From Aphelidium insulamus (taxonomy: Eukaryota; Aphelidiomycota; Aphelidea; Aphelidiaceae): a stretch of DNA of 64,000 nt. This document shows positions 10,175 through 20,171 of this stretch, piece after piece. Both the position numbers and the translations under genes were made by a program. The stretch lies in NCBI GenBank assembly GCA_036784855.1, contig JAZDSV010000061.1, forward strand, positions 1 through 64,000. Direction: 5' to 3'. Below the pieces are notes generated by a model. That model searched no databases. It had not been told where the DNA came from and was given only the letters and a program-made list of their open reading frames with translations. Position 1 is the stretch's first letter. Each line of letters opens with the position of its first letter.

Positions 10175-12831
10175 ATGAAGGCTGTCATTGATATACGCGC
10201 GTCGCTGGCCGACAACCCAGACTATCGTGTCCAGATAGGCGCCAGTGAGGCGTCGCTGGCCACGCTCGAGTCCACCGTGAAATCTCTAATCAAGCATACA
10301 AAGTCTGGCCTGGAGGTGGCTGCCGAGTACAGGCACGTTGTGCAGCACCGCCTTCCACCATGCCATTGTAGTGGGTCTAACGGGCATGCAGTGCCAAGAA
10401 CTCGGGCATAGCGCGAGAATTGAAGCAATTGGCCGCCCAGGAAAAGGACGAGCCCCTCATCGGTACGGTGACAGCATACCCTTGTGTAGAGTTCACAGTT
10501 CACATGTACGTCGTCAGAATCGGCACTCCAGCGGTTCTCGGACTCTCTGCTGGAGATTGAGCGCAGCCGGGAACTGATGGTGAGTGTGTGAGGGCGATGC
10601 TAGTAGTAGTTGCACTGACATTGCGTAGCTGTCACATCTCAGCGATGTGTTCGTCGAGCCATTGGACCAGTTTATCAAAGTAGATGTGACGGCCTTGAAG
10701 GTTTGTGGGAATGGATGGCACTGGCCTGTTAATCAACTGTTTGCAGGAGTCGAAAAAGAACTTTGAAAAGAGCAGCGATAATGTGGATTCGGCGCTAGAT
10801 CGCTACCTGTCGAAGCGAGCCAAAGATGTGGGCATCGCAGAGGCGTCGGATGATGTTGCGTCTGCGCGTACAACTTTTCATCACAAGTCCATGGAGTATG
10901 CCATGGACTTGAATCGTTATCAGTATAGGAAGCGCGCCGACATGCTGGAAAATGTGCGTATATAAGTATTATTGGGTATTTGAACAGCATTCTTACGCTG
11001 CGCAGGTCTTGGCCTTCATGTGAGCGCCAGTATATGTTTTGGGCACCACCTCACTAGCAATGCAGGTATACACAGTACGCATTCTACCATCAGGGATACG
11101 AATTCCTCAAAGACATGGACCCGTTGATGCGCGAGATGACAGCCAAGCTGAATGAAGTGCGCAGCAAGCACGACACTTGCCACGCTGCCGACGAAATGGA
11201 CAAGGAAGTGTTGCTGAATGAAGCAAAATCAACCTACAATCCAATGACAGCAGCTGGCAGTGCTGTCCGCGACAAATCAGTTCCGGCTCTAACCAAGTCT
11301 GGCTACTTGGTGAAGCGCGGTAGCGGCAAGATCACACAGGTGTGGAGTCGGCGCTGGTTCACGCTGCGTGGTGACTATTTGCTGTACACCACGCGCGGCA
11401 AGGACGAGTCGCCCACCGTTGCGGCAAATCTGCGGCTGTGCTCCGTGAAACCTGCCGATGCCATGGACCGCCGATTCTGCTTCGAGGTCATATCACCCAT
11501 GAAGTCCGTGATCTTGCAGGCGGAGAGCGAGAGTGAGCAGCAGGAATGGATGGAAGTTATCCAGGCGGCGATTGCGCGCGCGCTCAACTCTGACCGACCA
11601 AGCGACCACATTGTCCGAGGCGTGTCTGGCTCCAAGGAGAAGCTGGACGAAGAGTCGTTCGAGGTGCATGAAGCCATTGACAGTGCAAGCAGGGAGGCGA
11701 GTGGCGCCTACCAAAAAATGGTGCAGCAAGTGCGCGACTTGCCAGGCAATGGGATCTGCGCCGACTGCGGCTTGGAAGGTATGTTGAAGTGTTGATCGTA
11801 TCGCGGTCCATCAGAGCTTACATGTATATCATTTAGATCCAGAGTGGGCCAGCATAAACCTCGGCGTGACGCTCTGCATTGAATGTTCCGGCATTCACCG
11901 CAGTCTTGGAGTGCAAGTGTCCAAGGTGCGGTCAGTCAAGCTCGACAAATGGGAGCCGGAAACCGTGGAAACAATGCTGGCATTGGGCAATACGAAGGTC
12001 AACGCAATCTTTGAAGCAAGTCTGGATGCCAGTGCAAGGACTCTGACTGCAGCCTCCTCCCAGTCTGACAGGTTAGCGACGGCATTATCACTGTGTCATT
12101 GCGCTCATTCGCCATGTAGAGCCGCCAAGGAGCAGTGGATTGCCAACAAGTATGTGCACCGACAATTCGTCCGGAGCGACAATGTTCGCGAACTGTTACT
12201 GACCCAGTCCGCGGATGAACGGTTCTGGGATGCGTGCGCCTCATCGAGTGTTGCAGGTGCACTGCAATGGATTGCCTGCGGTGCCAATGTTGACTGGAAG
12301 CACCCGGACCACGAGGATATGACTGCGCTGCTGTACTCTGTCAAGAATGGCAACATGCCTATGACGCATTTCTTAATGCAATGGAATGCGGATCTGAAGC
12401 AAGCGAGCTGCTTTGGCATGAATGCGATGCACCTTGCCGTTGAAAAGACCGACGCAAAGCTTGCTACACTACTGCTCAAGCGGAATATTGATCTAAACGT
12501 TGCGAACTCGTCGGGAAAGGTGGGGCGAGTATCTCAATGCTCCTGACATCAACTAATCAAAAAATTTCCTTTGTAGACCCCGCTGGACATGGCAGTGGAG
12601 CTAGCACATCCGGAACTAGTGACACTACTCCGCATGCATCAATTTGAAATTGAGCAGAGCCTGCCGGCGCGTCGGGCTAAACTAGAGGACTCTGGCTCTG
12701 CCAAGCACTTGAATGTGCAACCGCCGTCCCCGTCCAAGACTCCGGGGCGTGTCAGCACATCTGCTGCCAACTTTTACCAGTCCAGCGTGGAGAAACTAAA
12801 ACAGTCGCCGATACGCGCATTTCACAGTTGA
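10175..12831 (+). CDS. ACAP-type Arf GTPase-activating protein (BAR-PH-ArfGAP-ankyrin)
   Basis: Stimulates GTP hydrolysis on Arf GTPases at curved membranes such as endosomes. Exons 10175-10326, 10392-10462, 10518-10579, 10629-10700, 10747-10953, 11006-11019 (14 nt), 11066-11778, 11837-12071, 12120-12519 and 12577-12831 sum to 2,181 nt (726 aa). BAR about 1-225 (SALQRFSDSL, AFYHQGYEFLKD); PH about 270-365 (SGYLVKRGS...WSRRWFTL...RRFCFEVISPMKS); ArfGAP about 410-540 with zinc finger CADC-x16-CIEC and Arg finger in SGIHRSLG; ankyrin repeats about 540-670 (NAMHLAVEKTDAKLATLLL, TPLDMAVE). This is the order and spacing of human ACAP1-3. The first intron (10327-10391) ends at a GCATGCAG acceptor with CTAAC before it; an earlier acceptor would bring a stop. 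Confidence 0.93.
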
Positions 12832-12929
12832 ATAGTCACAGCACATGCAAGTAGTCATATAATAGATCATGGACGATTAGTGGCTGTTTTTATGAATGGA
12901 TGAGCGGCGCCATTGAACCAGTGGAGACC

Positions 12930-14117
12930 CTACAGGTTGGCCGTCTTTTCCTTGGCGAAGGCGACTCCCTTCTCAATGTTCTTCTTCAGGTCAACGAGAC
13001 AGGCAGCCAGCAGCTCCTGTTCAAACGGGGAAATAGTGCCCACTGGCAAAATCTTCTTGACTCCCTCAGGCTGCATTACACGTCAGTATTAATTAGGCAC
13101 AAGTTTAAAATGCACGCACTCCAAGCTCGACGTTGGAGGAAAAGTATTCGATGCCGTCCGCCGCGTACAAGTCGCTCTTGACAAACGTGGGCTCCACAAT
13201 GCCCGACTTGCCGGACAGAGCTTGAAGCACGGCATTCGCGAAACGAGCTCCGGCAAACGCCATGGACAGAGTAGCGGATCCAGCGCCGTCCTTTGCCTTG
13301 ACAACCTCATCGCCGCCATACTGAACACGGTTGGTGAGCGCCTTGAGATCGGCCTCGGCGAACTGAAATGCAGTCTGGCTGAACAGCGGCACAATGGTGA
13401 CACCGCTGTGGCCACCGACAACAGTGACGCGCAGCGCTGCGGGATCCACGGCGCTATTCACCTGCGACACAAAGGTGGATGCGCGAACCACATCCAGGGT
13501 GGTGACACCAAAAATACGGCGGGCATCGTAGACGCCATGGGCCTTCAGCACCTCAGACACAATTGGCACAGTGGAGTTGACGGGGTTGGTCACTACGCAG
13601 ACCATGGCCTTGGGGCAGTGCCTGCCGAGGATAATCAGGGATATTAATACAAGACCATAATGGCACATACTTGGCGACTCCGGTGGCCAGGTTGGCAATA
13701 ATGCCAGCATTGATGTTGAACAGGTCGTCGCGAGACATTCCAGGCTTGCGCGCCACACCGGCCGTGATGACCACGACCTGTGCGCCCTCCAAGGCAGCCG
13801 GGAGCTGGTCCTTGGACGTGTCTTTCGGGTCACCCAAGTGAGCAGTCACCTGCCATCAGCTAAACATAATCATACACGCACGTTCACTGCCCACCTTGGC
13901 ATTGGTGTTGATGTGGCCAATGTCAGCGGCCACACCCGGCACGCCCACAATGTCGTACAGGGCGAGGTGCGACACCAGTGGGTTCTGCTTCAGCAAGAGT
14001 GCAAGCGGTTGGCCTACCCATGAATTAGTCATGGGTATGCAAAGCAGACAAGCTGTGACAAGCTGCCGCCATCCTACCAATGCCACCAGCGCCGCCCAGC
14101 AATGCAACTTTGACCAT
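12930..14117 (-). CDS. Malate dehydrogenase, NAD-dependent
   Basis: Interconverts malate and oxaloacetate with NAD. Exons (minus strand) 14078-14117, 13895-14013, 13671-13849, 13120-13621 and 12930-13070 total 981 nt (326 aa), typical for the family. Seen: Rossmann [11 protein letters not shown] at residues 6-16, the R of [13 protein letters not shown] and TNPVNS for substrate and NAD contacts, and the proton-relay His in VVGGHSG. The C-terminal [20 protein letters not shown] is of the mitochondrial/peroxisomal type. The protein starts MVKVALLG directly on the first strand with no targeting presequence, and it ends ...EKTANL without a canonical SKL. A cytosolic location is therefore likely unless an upstream exon is missed. 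Introns are 45-64 nt. Divergent from tyrosinase. Confidence 0.93.
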
Positions 14118-14673
14118 TTTGTGTGTGCGTGAGTGAATGTCAGTTTGTGAAATAGGGTCGAAGATAGGGTTGGCAGCAAGAAACTATTTACATATATAGA
14201 CAGTCGCTTAATTTATCCCCACATACAAAGTATGTATATAATTAAAGATCAGGTATGAACTCTATTAATGTATAACTCACACTCAAGCCTGTGCGTTCCT
14301 CCCGCCGGTAAATAATTTAGGCCATTTTAGAATGGAAAGATACTCAGCATTACTATCTATTATCACCATATTAACAACACACAACAATCTAAGAATCGGA
14401 GGTGACTGCAATTGTATGGAGATCATTGCAGTCCACCGATAACCCTGTCATGCCGCTATATGTATGTACTACTCTTGAAACGTCCACGTCTACTGCGTCC
14501 AAATCGGCAGCCAATAAGCTCGGCCAGCCAGAGCGCCGTTGATTGGCCAACGAGAAATATGTTTCGGTGACACCTCGCGTTTCAAAACTTGAAACACAAA
14601 ATAGAAAAGGCGGGCACTAGAGCCACGCGACATAGAACAAAATTGACATAGAGCATCTCGGCCGGTAAGAAGT
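14118..14673. other. Divergent intergenic region, MDH and tyrosinase
   Basis: 556 bp of AT-rich sequence with no reading frame of note. It must carry both promoters. TATATGTATG stretches occur at about 14457-14466 and 14190-14200. No repeat or RNA gene seen. Confidence 0.4.
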
Positions 14674-16105
14674 ATGCTCTCCTGCGTACTTGTATTGGTG
14701 CTCACCGTGGTCAATGCCGTGGCTGCGTTTGAAATCTGGTCGGCACCGATGCAGCCCGGATGGCCAACCGTCCTCGCCGTCGTCAACACAAATAATCAAC
14801 GACTGAATGGTCCAAATTATAGCTGGAAATTTCCAACGGACGACTCAACTCCCGTATGTACCGTGAATGGCTCCATGAATGTGGCGTGTAGCGGTGTGGT
14901 GCTTGATCATGTGTTTTCCAGAACGGGCAATCACACGGTACAAGTAACCATCACCGACAGCGCTCTATCCGCCAGTCAGACTATTACGGCATCCGTTGTC
15001 ATCAAAGATCTGAGAGAATTTCCAGTTGTGGGTCGACCCGAGATTCGGCAGTTGGATGATGCACACTGGAACCGAACTGTAAATGGACTATACTACCTAA
15101 TGGATCTCGGAGTGTACTCGCATCTTGCACGCATACACGTGATGTCCCTCCAGACCAATACTGATCCGAACAGCCTTCGAAACGCAGCTCATGCTAGCCC
15201 GTCATTCTTGCCGTGGCATCGTGTATTTATGCGCGTGGCGGAAGTTTGCATGCAAGTTGCGGTAAACGATTCCACCTACGGACTGCCATATTTCGAATGG
15301 CAACGCGGATGGACCGGCGTCGAGAGCTACATTGGGTAAGTGCTGACCCAGTGGTTACCATGCGTGCTAATGAGTGCCTAGTCCCACGGGAAACCCTTCG
15401 ACATACATTGTGGAATCTGGTCCATTTTGTAACGATCCTGCGCAAAACCCATCTGCCAATTGCCCCAAACGCTGGGTACCTCCAAGCGACTTTCCGGATT
15501 CTGTCAAGGCAATTCGTCGCAAATACGGCAATTATACGAATTTCCACTTTCAGACTGCTAGCGAGTATAATGCTCTAATGAGCATTCCCGTTTATGATAG
15601 TGCACCGTTTAATGACAAGTCTGTGACAAACTCGTTTCGGTCAGCACTGGAAGGCTGGGTGCAGGGAGGTGCCTACGGCTATACTCACAACCCGCTTCAT
15701 ATGTGGGTTGGTGGCACTATGGGCCCGACTTCGACATCATTTTATGAGCCATTTTTTCTCTTCCACCACACAGAGGCGGACAACGTATTTACACAGTGGC
15801 AGAAAAAGTATCAGTGCACAGATGGTCGAGCAAATTCCGTTTGCTACCATCCCGTCGCTGGCGAAGCCGTTGTTCCAGGTGGACTCTATACCGATCGCAT
15901 GTACCCCTGGGGCATACAAATATCAGAAGCCTTGAAAGCCGAAGCTGGCTACCACTTTTTAGGCTGGAATGAAAAGCCTGCTCCTATTACAACGGAACCC
16001 CCGCCACCGTTAGTTAATGGAAATAGCGACTCTGGCAGCGGATTAATTCACGTGTCATATTTAAGTTTTGTGGCTCTGCTTGCTTCCATGTGGTTCATAG
16101 TGTAA
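14674..16105 (+). CDS. Secreted or membrane-anchored tyrosinase with N-terminal PKD-like domain
   Basis: Type-3 copper oxidase expected to oxidise phenols to quinones (melanin-type chemistry). Exons 14674-15335 and 15382-16105 give 461 aa. A signal peptide covers residues 1-19 (MLSCVLVLVLTVVNAVAA). A PKD-like beta domain follows (DHVFSRTGNHTVQVTI, about 80-100). CuA shows H..PSFLPWHRVF near 172-186 and CuB shows HNPLHMWVGG near 322 with FFLFHHTEADNVF near 344-356; the family's usual DPiFFLHH Asp is Glu here (YEPFF). After a Pro-rich linker (EPPPPL) the C-terminus ends in about 18 hydrophobic residues, fitting a GPI signal or single membrane anchor. The intron has GTAAGT and branch GCTAATG. 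The LTR element inserted 105 bp downstream of the stop; AATAAA lies at 16122. Confidence 0.9.
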
Positions 16106-16210
16106 TCACTGCAGATTTTGCAGAATAAACGCGTATCTTAATTATTAAGCTGGTCTGCCTGGAAAGTATGTCAACAATTGTTGACTATGTTAATTCAAGC
16201 TGCATGAAAG

Positions 16211-16500
16211 TGTCAAAGGCCGCATAGGTTGCGCCTTTGTTTAGCTAGTTGCCTAGCAACGCTTTGAGCATTAGTGCCTGAAGCACCCGCGCTGCTTCCT
16301 CATCTTGATAAGACTTGAGGTGAAGCGCGCGTTGCTTGCACTCACTCTGCTTGAAGGTAATAGATCTTGATAAGACTTGAGGTGAAGGCGCGTTGCTTGC
16401 ACTTACTCTGCTTGAAGATCACGAGAGTCCTAACCGGAGAATCTCAATAACAGAGCACTCAAGGTCGTCAGTCACGTCGGACTGAACCAGAGTTTCTTTG
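16211..16500 (+). repeat. 5' LTR
   Basis: About 290 bp, nearly identical to the 3' LTR. Contains an internal tandem duplication of about 54 bp: ATCTTGATAAGACTTGAGG... at 16302-16356 and again at 16364-16417, possibly duplicated enhancer or promoter elements. The sequence right after it (TGGCGTTATCAGC overlapping the LTR end) is the position of a tRNA primer-binding site; the tRNA was not identified. Confidence 0.88.
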
Positions 16501-17254
16501 GCGTTATCAGCACCAGGACTGTCGTGTATCGAAGTTGGCTGTGTGATAGCTGTTTCCCTCGGAGTCTTTCGTTTGTGCGGTTGGAGTCTACCAGCCGAGT
16601 GTTTACTCGTCGCGCCACTACGGTGTGTTGGTCGCGTTCGGTCATCGTTGTCGTGCGTTTTGACGCAGTTGTTTCGTCGTTTTCGTTACAAATCGCGTCG
16701 TACTTTGCCGTTCGTCGTTGATTTGGAAGTGTTTTGCGTCGGTTTTGTCACTCGTCGCAACTCGTTACTCTTCTGGTTACGTGCGGTGTGGGGTCACATT
16801 GCGCCGTCGTTCGTCGTTCGGTTTTTACCTCGTTGATCTTTGCCGGTCGACCTGGTATAGAGAGGTTTCAGAGTGATTTGCGTCGTTTTTTGTCTCTCGT
16901 CGCAAGTCGTTACTCGCGTGGCCTTTGTGCGTTGTCGTGTTACGTCGCATCGGTTTCTCATTTTCGGTTTTCACCTCGTCAATCTTTGCCGGTTGACGTG
17001 GCTTGAAGTGTGTTCCGAGTGCTTTGCGCCGTTGTTTTGCCCTCGTCGCAAATCGTCACTCGTTGATAGTGTCGCGCGTTGTGTGTCTCGTCGCGTCGTT
17101 CGTGTCAACTTCGTTGATCTTTGTCGGTTGACGTGGTTCAAAGCGTTAAAAGAGTTTCTGCGTCGTTCTTAGTCGTTCGTCGTGGTTGGAAGGAGTTTCC
17201 GCATCGTTTTTCGTCTCTCGTTGCAAAGTTCCGCTCGGCTTTAGCGCTGGCAAA
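16501..17254 (+). repeat. Leader of the LTR element with degenerate TCGTCGCAA/CGTTACTCG repeats
   Basis: Untranslated leader with loosely repeated blocks of about 100 bp, each containing versions of CTCGTCGCAA, GTCGTTACTCG and CGTTGATCTTTGCCGG followed by TTGACGTGG or TCGACCTGG (clearest at 16830-16870, 16895-16930, 16978-17010, 17040-17065 and 17110-17140). Copies are well diverged, so the repeat is older than this insertion. Might act in packaging or as a promoter; function unknown. Confidence 0.6.
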
Positions 17255-19663
17255 ATGCCGATCGATTTGACAAATGCACCCGAGAAGTATGGCGGCTATT
17301 CCAAGTCTGGTCGCATACAGTTATGGTTGCAAAGCCTTCGTTTTGCGCAGGAGATTGATGGGTGGACTGATGCCCTTACCATCAAGATCCTTAGAAATTG
17401 GTTTCAGGGTCAAGCTGCAGAGTGGATGGCCGATTACTGTGAAGCCCATCCAGAGGCAGACACGTACTCGTTTGAAAAGTGGTCAGATGTTTTGACAAGA
17501 AAGTTTGACGTGTATCGTCCAAAGGTCGTTCATGACATGAAGACATTAGAGGATATGCGCCCTTTGGTGAGCGAGACGGTTTCAGCTTTCGTTGGCCGTT
17601 TCGAGAGTTATGCGCTTGAGGTGCCTGATGATGTGAAGACGGACGCAGCTGTTCTAGCTTGTTTTGTGCGCGTGATGAAGAGCGTCGACGTACACATCTG
17701 GCGTAGTCTTGTGGAGATGGTGGATAACAAGAAGATCAAGAAACCATCGGATGCATACCGAGTTGCAGTTCACCGTAGTCACCTGTTTGCGGATCCTGTT
17801 ATCGCGTCGGTGGACACTGCTCTGTTGACACAGCAGGGATCTGCGCAATCAGTGCGAAGAGTGGAAGCAGATGCATCGGCATCTATGATCCAGCAGATGG
17901 CGCAGCAGGTTGCTGACCTGAAGATTATGCTGAATAAGCACATTGCATGGGAGCAAAGCGTGACGTGTTTCAACTGCGATGTGAAGGGTCACATCTCTCG
18001 TCACTGTACCAAGCCGTACGACCCGGTTACGCAGCGGATGGTGCGTGCACGCTTGGAGTCGAAACCGTTGGAAGAGTCTAAGGCATCGGCACGACTGATG
18101 TCAGCAGTAGCAACAGAGAAAAGCATTCATGCAGAGAATTTGTCAGCCAGCAATGTGGGTCCGCCACGGGCTGTAGTGCGTCCTGTGGGTGTGAAGCCAG
18201 CAACGGTGAAGAAGTTGACAAAGTCGGCGAAGGAGTTGCCGGACAACAGTGTTGGTCCATCGCGGGCTACAGTGCGGCCTGAGGTCGTGCGACCAGCAGT
18301 GTTTGGAAAATTGACGAAGCAAGAGAAGAGTCAGCCGGATGAAGCCCTTGTTGCGCTTCGAGAGCTGTTCAAGGAACGTCCTCGGCTTAAGCATGAGTCG
18401 ATCCAAGAGCTACGATATAGAAAGAGGGAGAAGGCAGCTTGTTACGGTGCCTTCAGAGGAGAAGCAAGTCAGAGCAATAGCAGTGGGACGGACAGCAGCA
18501 ACAATGTTAGTGTGAAGGATGTTGTGGGCGATGAGGCTGTACCGCGGTCCATGGCTAGCTTAGAGGCAGTAGAATATGTGTTGGGAAAGATTGGTCCGGT
18601 CGATGTCCCATTTCTGGTCGACACTGGTGTCAATTACTCAGTGATGTCGGAGAAGTTTGCAGAGTCACTGGATTTGGCGACACTACCTCTGATGGAGCCG
18701 ATTGCGTTGAAGGTGATGAGGAATAGTCATCATACGATGATACGAGAGTTTGTGAAGGTGAAGGTAGCTTTTGCCGTAGATTGCAAGGTGCCTGTAGAGT
18801 TCAAGATCATGCGGAAATGCCCAGTTCCGGCGATCTTGGGAAGGGACTTCATTCAGATGAAAGGCGGAGTTTTGGACTATGGGCAAAGCTCGCTGGTTTT
18901 CGAGCATAGATGCGCGAAGGTCGAGCTGCAGCTTTGTTCTCGTTCAGATGTACTGAAGACTCAAGAGCCAGATGGGTTTGAGGAAGTCGCCCACGGTTTG
19001 AGTGTCCAGATGGAGCCAACGCTGAAGACATCGGATTCGGTCATGGATCCTGAGATAGTTAGTCCTGTTGTGGAACAATCACCTGGTCGAGTTGAATTGC
19101 CCAGTCGAGTTGTTCCGCGCCATTCGGCTGTTGTGTCCGAGGCAGCCAGTGCCATCGTGGTGTCGGAGTTGCCTGGTCGAGTTGTGTTGCCAAGTCAAGA
19201 TGCATCACAGCACTCAGTGGCTGTGCCCGAGTCATCTAGTACAATTTTGATTTCGGAGTTACCTGGTCCGGTAGTATCATTGGAGTCACCTAGTCGCGTT
19301 GTACCGATGGAGTTACACAAGAAAGACAAGATGAAGTTCTCACTTGTGGACAGCATTAGTCTGCATAGTGTGGAATGCATGGATTTGGCTTCCCTTCCAT
19401 CGGCAGAGTCCCGCGGTTGTCGCCGTTCAGAGGCTCAGCCGAGTTGGCCAGTGGATCCTGGTGGAATGAAGGAAGAGTGTGTTGATGCAAAGGCTTGTTG
19501 TGGGTTGAACAACATGGTTACGATGGATGGACAGTATCGCCGCGGTCCAGATGGTGTTGCGGATGCTGTGGATGTCTGCCGTCATCGAGTTTGTCCCTTT
19601 TACGGGTGGTTCAAACTCTGGGGCGGGAGTGTCAAAGGCCGCATAGGTTGCGCCTTTGTTTAG
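17255..19663 (+). CDS. Gag-protease polyprotein of the LTR element
   Basis: The frame is open from 17186; the most likely start is the ATG at 17255 after GGCAAA. Parts in order: capsid-like Gag (SLRFAQEIDGW, WFQGQAAEWMADY, FEKWSDVLTRKF), a CCHC zinc knuckle CFNCDVKGHISRHC at about 17967-18008, a linker, then a retropepsin-like protease with DTGVNYSVM at about 18619-18645 and PAILGRDF at about 18826-18849. A Val/Pro/Ser-rich repetitive segment (SELPGRVVLPS, SELPGPVVS) follows. The stop lies a short way inside the 3' LTR. Part of a mobile element, not a host gene. Confidence 0.85.
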   Translation: MPIDLTNAPEKYGGYSKSGRIQLWLQSLRFAQEIDGWTDALTIKILRNWFQGQAAEWMADYCEAHPEADTYSFEKWSDVLTRKFDVYRPKVVHDMKTLEDMRPLVSETVSAFVGRFESYALEVPDDVKTDAAVLACFVRVMKSVDVHIWRSLVEMVDNKKIKKPSDAYRVAVHRSHLFADPVIASVDTALLTQQGSAQSVRRVEADASASMIQQMAQQVADLKIMLNKHIAWEQSVTCFNCDVKGHISRHCTKPYDPVTQRMVRARLESKPLEESKASARLMSAVATEKSIHAENLSASNVGPPRAVVRPVGVKPATVKKLTKSAKELPDNSVGPSRATVRPEVVRPAVFGKLTKQEKSQPDEALVALRELFKERPRLKHESIQELRYRKREKAACYGAFRGEASQSNSSGTDSSNNVSVKDVVGDEAVPRSMASLEAVEYVLGKIGPVDVPFLVDTGVNYSVMSEKFAESLDLATLPLMEPIALKVMRNSHHTMIREFVKVKVAFAVDCKVPVEFKIMRKCPVPAILGRDFIQMKGGVLDYGQSSLVFEHRCAKVELQLCSRSDVLKTQEPDGFEEVAHGLSVQMEPTLKTSDSVMDPEIVSPVVEQSPGRVELPSRVVPRHSAVVSEAASAIVVSELPGRVVLPSQDASQHSVAVPESSSTILISELPGPVVSLESPSRVVPMELHKKDKMKFSLVDSISLHSVECMDLASLPSAESRGCRRSEAQPSWPVDPGGMKEECVDAKACCGLNNMVTMDGQYRRGPDGVADAVDVCRHRVCPFYGWFKLWGGSVKGRIGCAFV

Positions 19664-19920
19664 CTAGTTGCCTAGCAACGCTTTGAGCATTAGTGCCTGA
19701 AGCACCCGCGCTGCTTCCTCATCTTGATAAGACTTGAGGTGAAGCGCGCGTTGCTTGCACTCACTCTGCTTGAAGGTAATAGATCTTGATAAGACTTGAG
19801 GTGAAGCGCGCGTTGCTTGCACTCACTCTGCTTGAAGATCACGAGAGTCCTAACCGGAGAATCTCAATAACAGAGCACTCAAGGTCGTCAGTCACGTCGG
19901 ACTGAACCAGAGTTTCTTTG
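19630..19920 (+). repeat. 3' LTR
   Basis: About 291 bp, same tandem duplication as the 5' LTR, ends ...GAGTTTCTTTG followed by AAAG. Near identity to the 5' LTR dates the insertion as recent. Confidence 0.88.
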
Positions 19921-20002
19921 AAAGTAGTGCTTAAAGTGGCGTAGTGGCGTGTTAAAGTGGCGTGCTTAAAGTGGCGTACTAAAGTGGCGTGGTAAAGTGG
20001 CG
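19921..20002 (+). repeat. Short tandem repeat of AAAGTGGCGT units beside the LTR
   Basis: About seven imperfect units sharing (TT)AAAGTGGCGT, 10-17 bp apart, directly after the target duplicate of the LTR element and about 170 bp before a secreted-protein gene. Similar material is not present on the left side of the element, so it is host sequence that expanded, or promoter repeats of the next gene. Confidence 0.7.
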
Positions 20003-20171
20003 ATTTCATGTGCAAATATAAACGTGGCAAACGTCCAACCACTCGGAACATTCCGGTGGAACTTCTACGCCACAATATGCTGACGGCTACATAAAGGACG
20101 ATCTGATGCACAACTGCACCATCCACACTTGCGCCAGCTAGCAAAACACGGTAACAACAAGAAGACTCAGC

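Larger units (their letters stand above)
16211..19920 (+). mobile_element. Non-autonomous LTR retrotransposon (gag-protease), young
   Basis: 3.7-kb element bounded by two direct LTRs of about 290 bp that begin TGTCAAAGG. The flanks carry a 4-5 bp target duplication (AAAG or GAAAG before the left LTR and after the right one). Parts: 5' LTR; a leader of about 750 bp rich in CGTCGTT-like repeats; one open frame for Gag with a zinc knuckle and a retropepsin-like protease; a purine-rich tract GGGGCGGGAG just before the 3' LTR. No reverse transcriptase, RNase H or integrase region is present, so it would need a helper. The Gag-knuckle-protease order suggests a Ty3/mdg4-like origin, not proven. The two LTRs differ at only a handful of positions, implying recent insertion. 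It looks whole for a gag-protease-only element, with no breaks seen in its frame. Confidence 0.88.

Noticed and set aside
16302-16417. Repeats in the LTR considered as a CRISPR-like or integron array
   Set aside because: Just a two-unit tandem duplication present in both LTRs of a eukaryotic retrotransposon.
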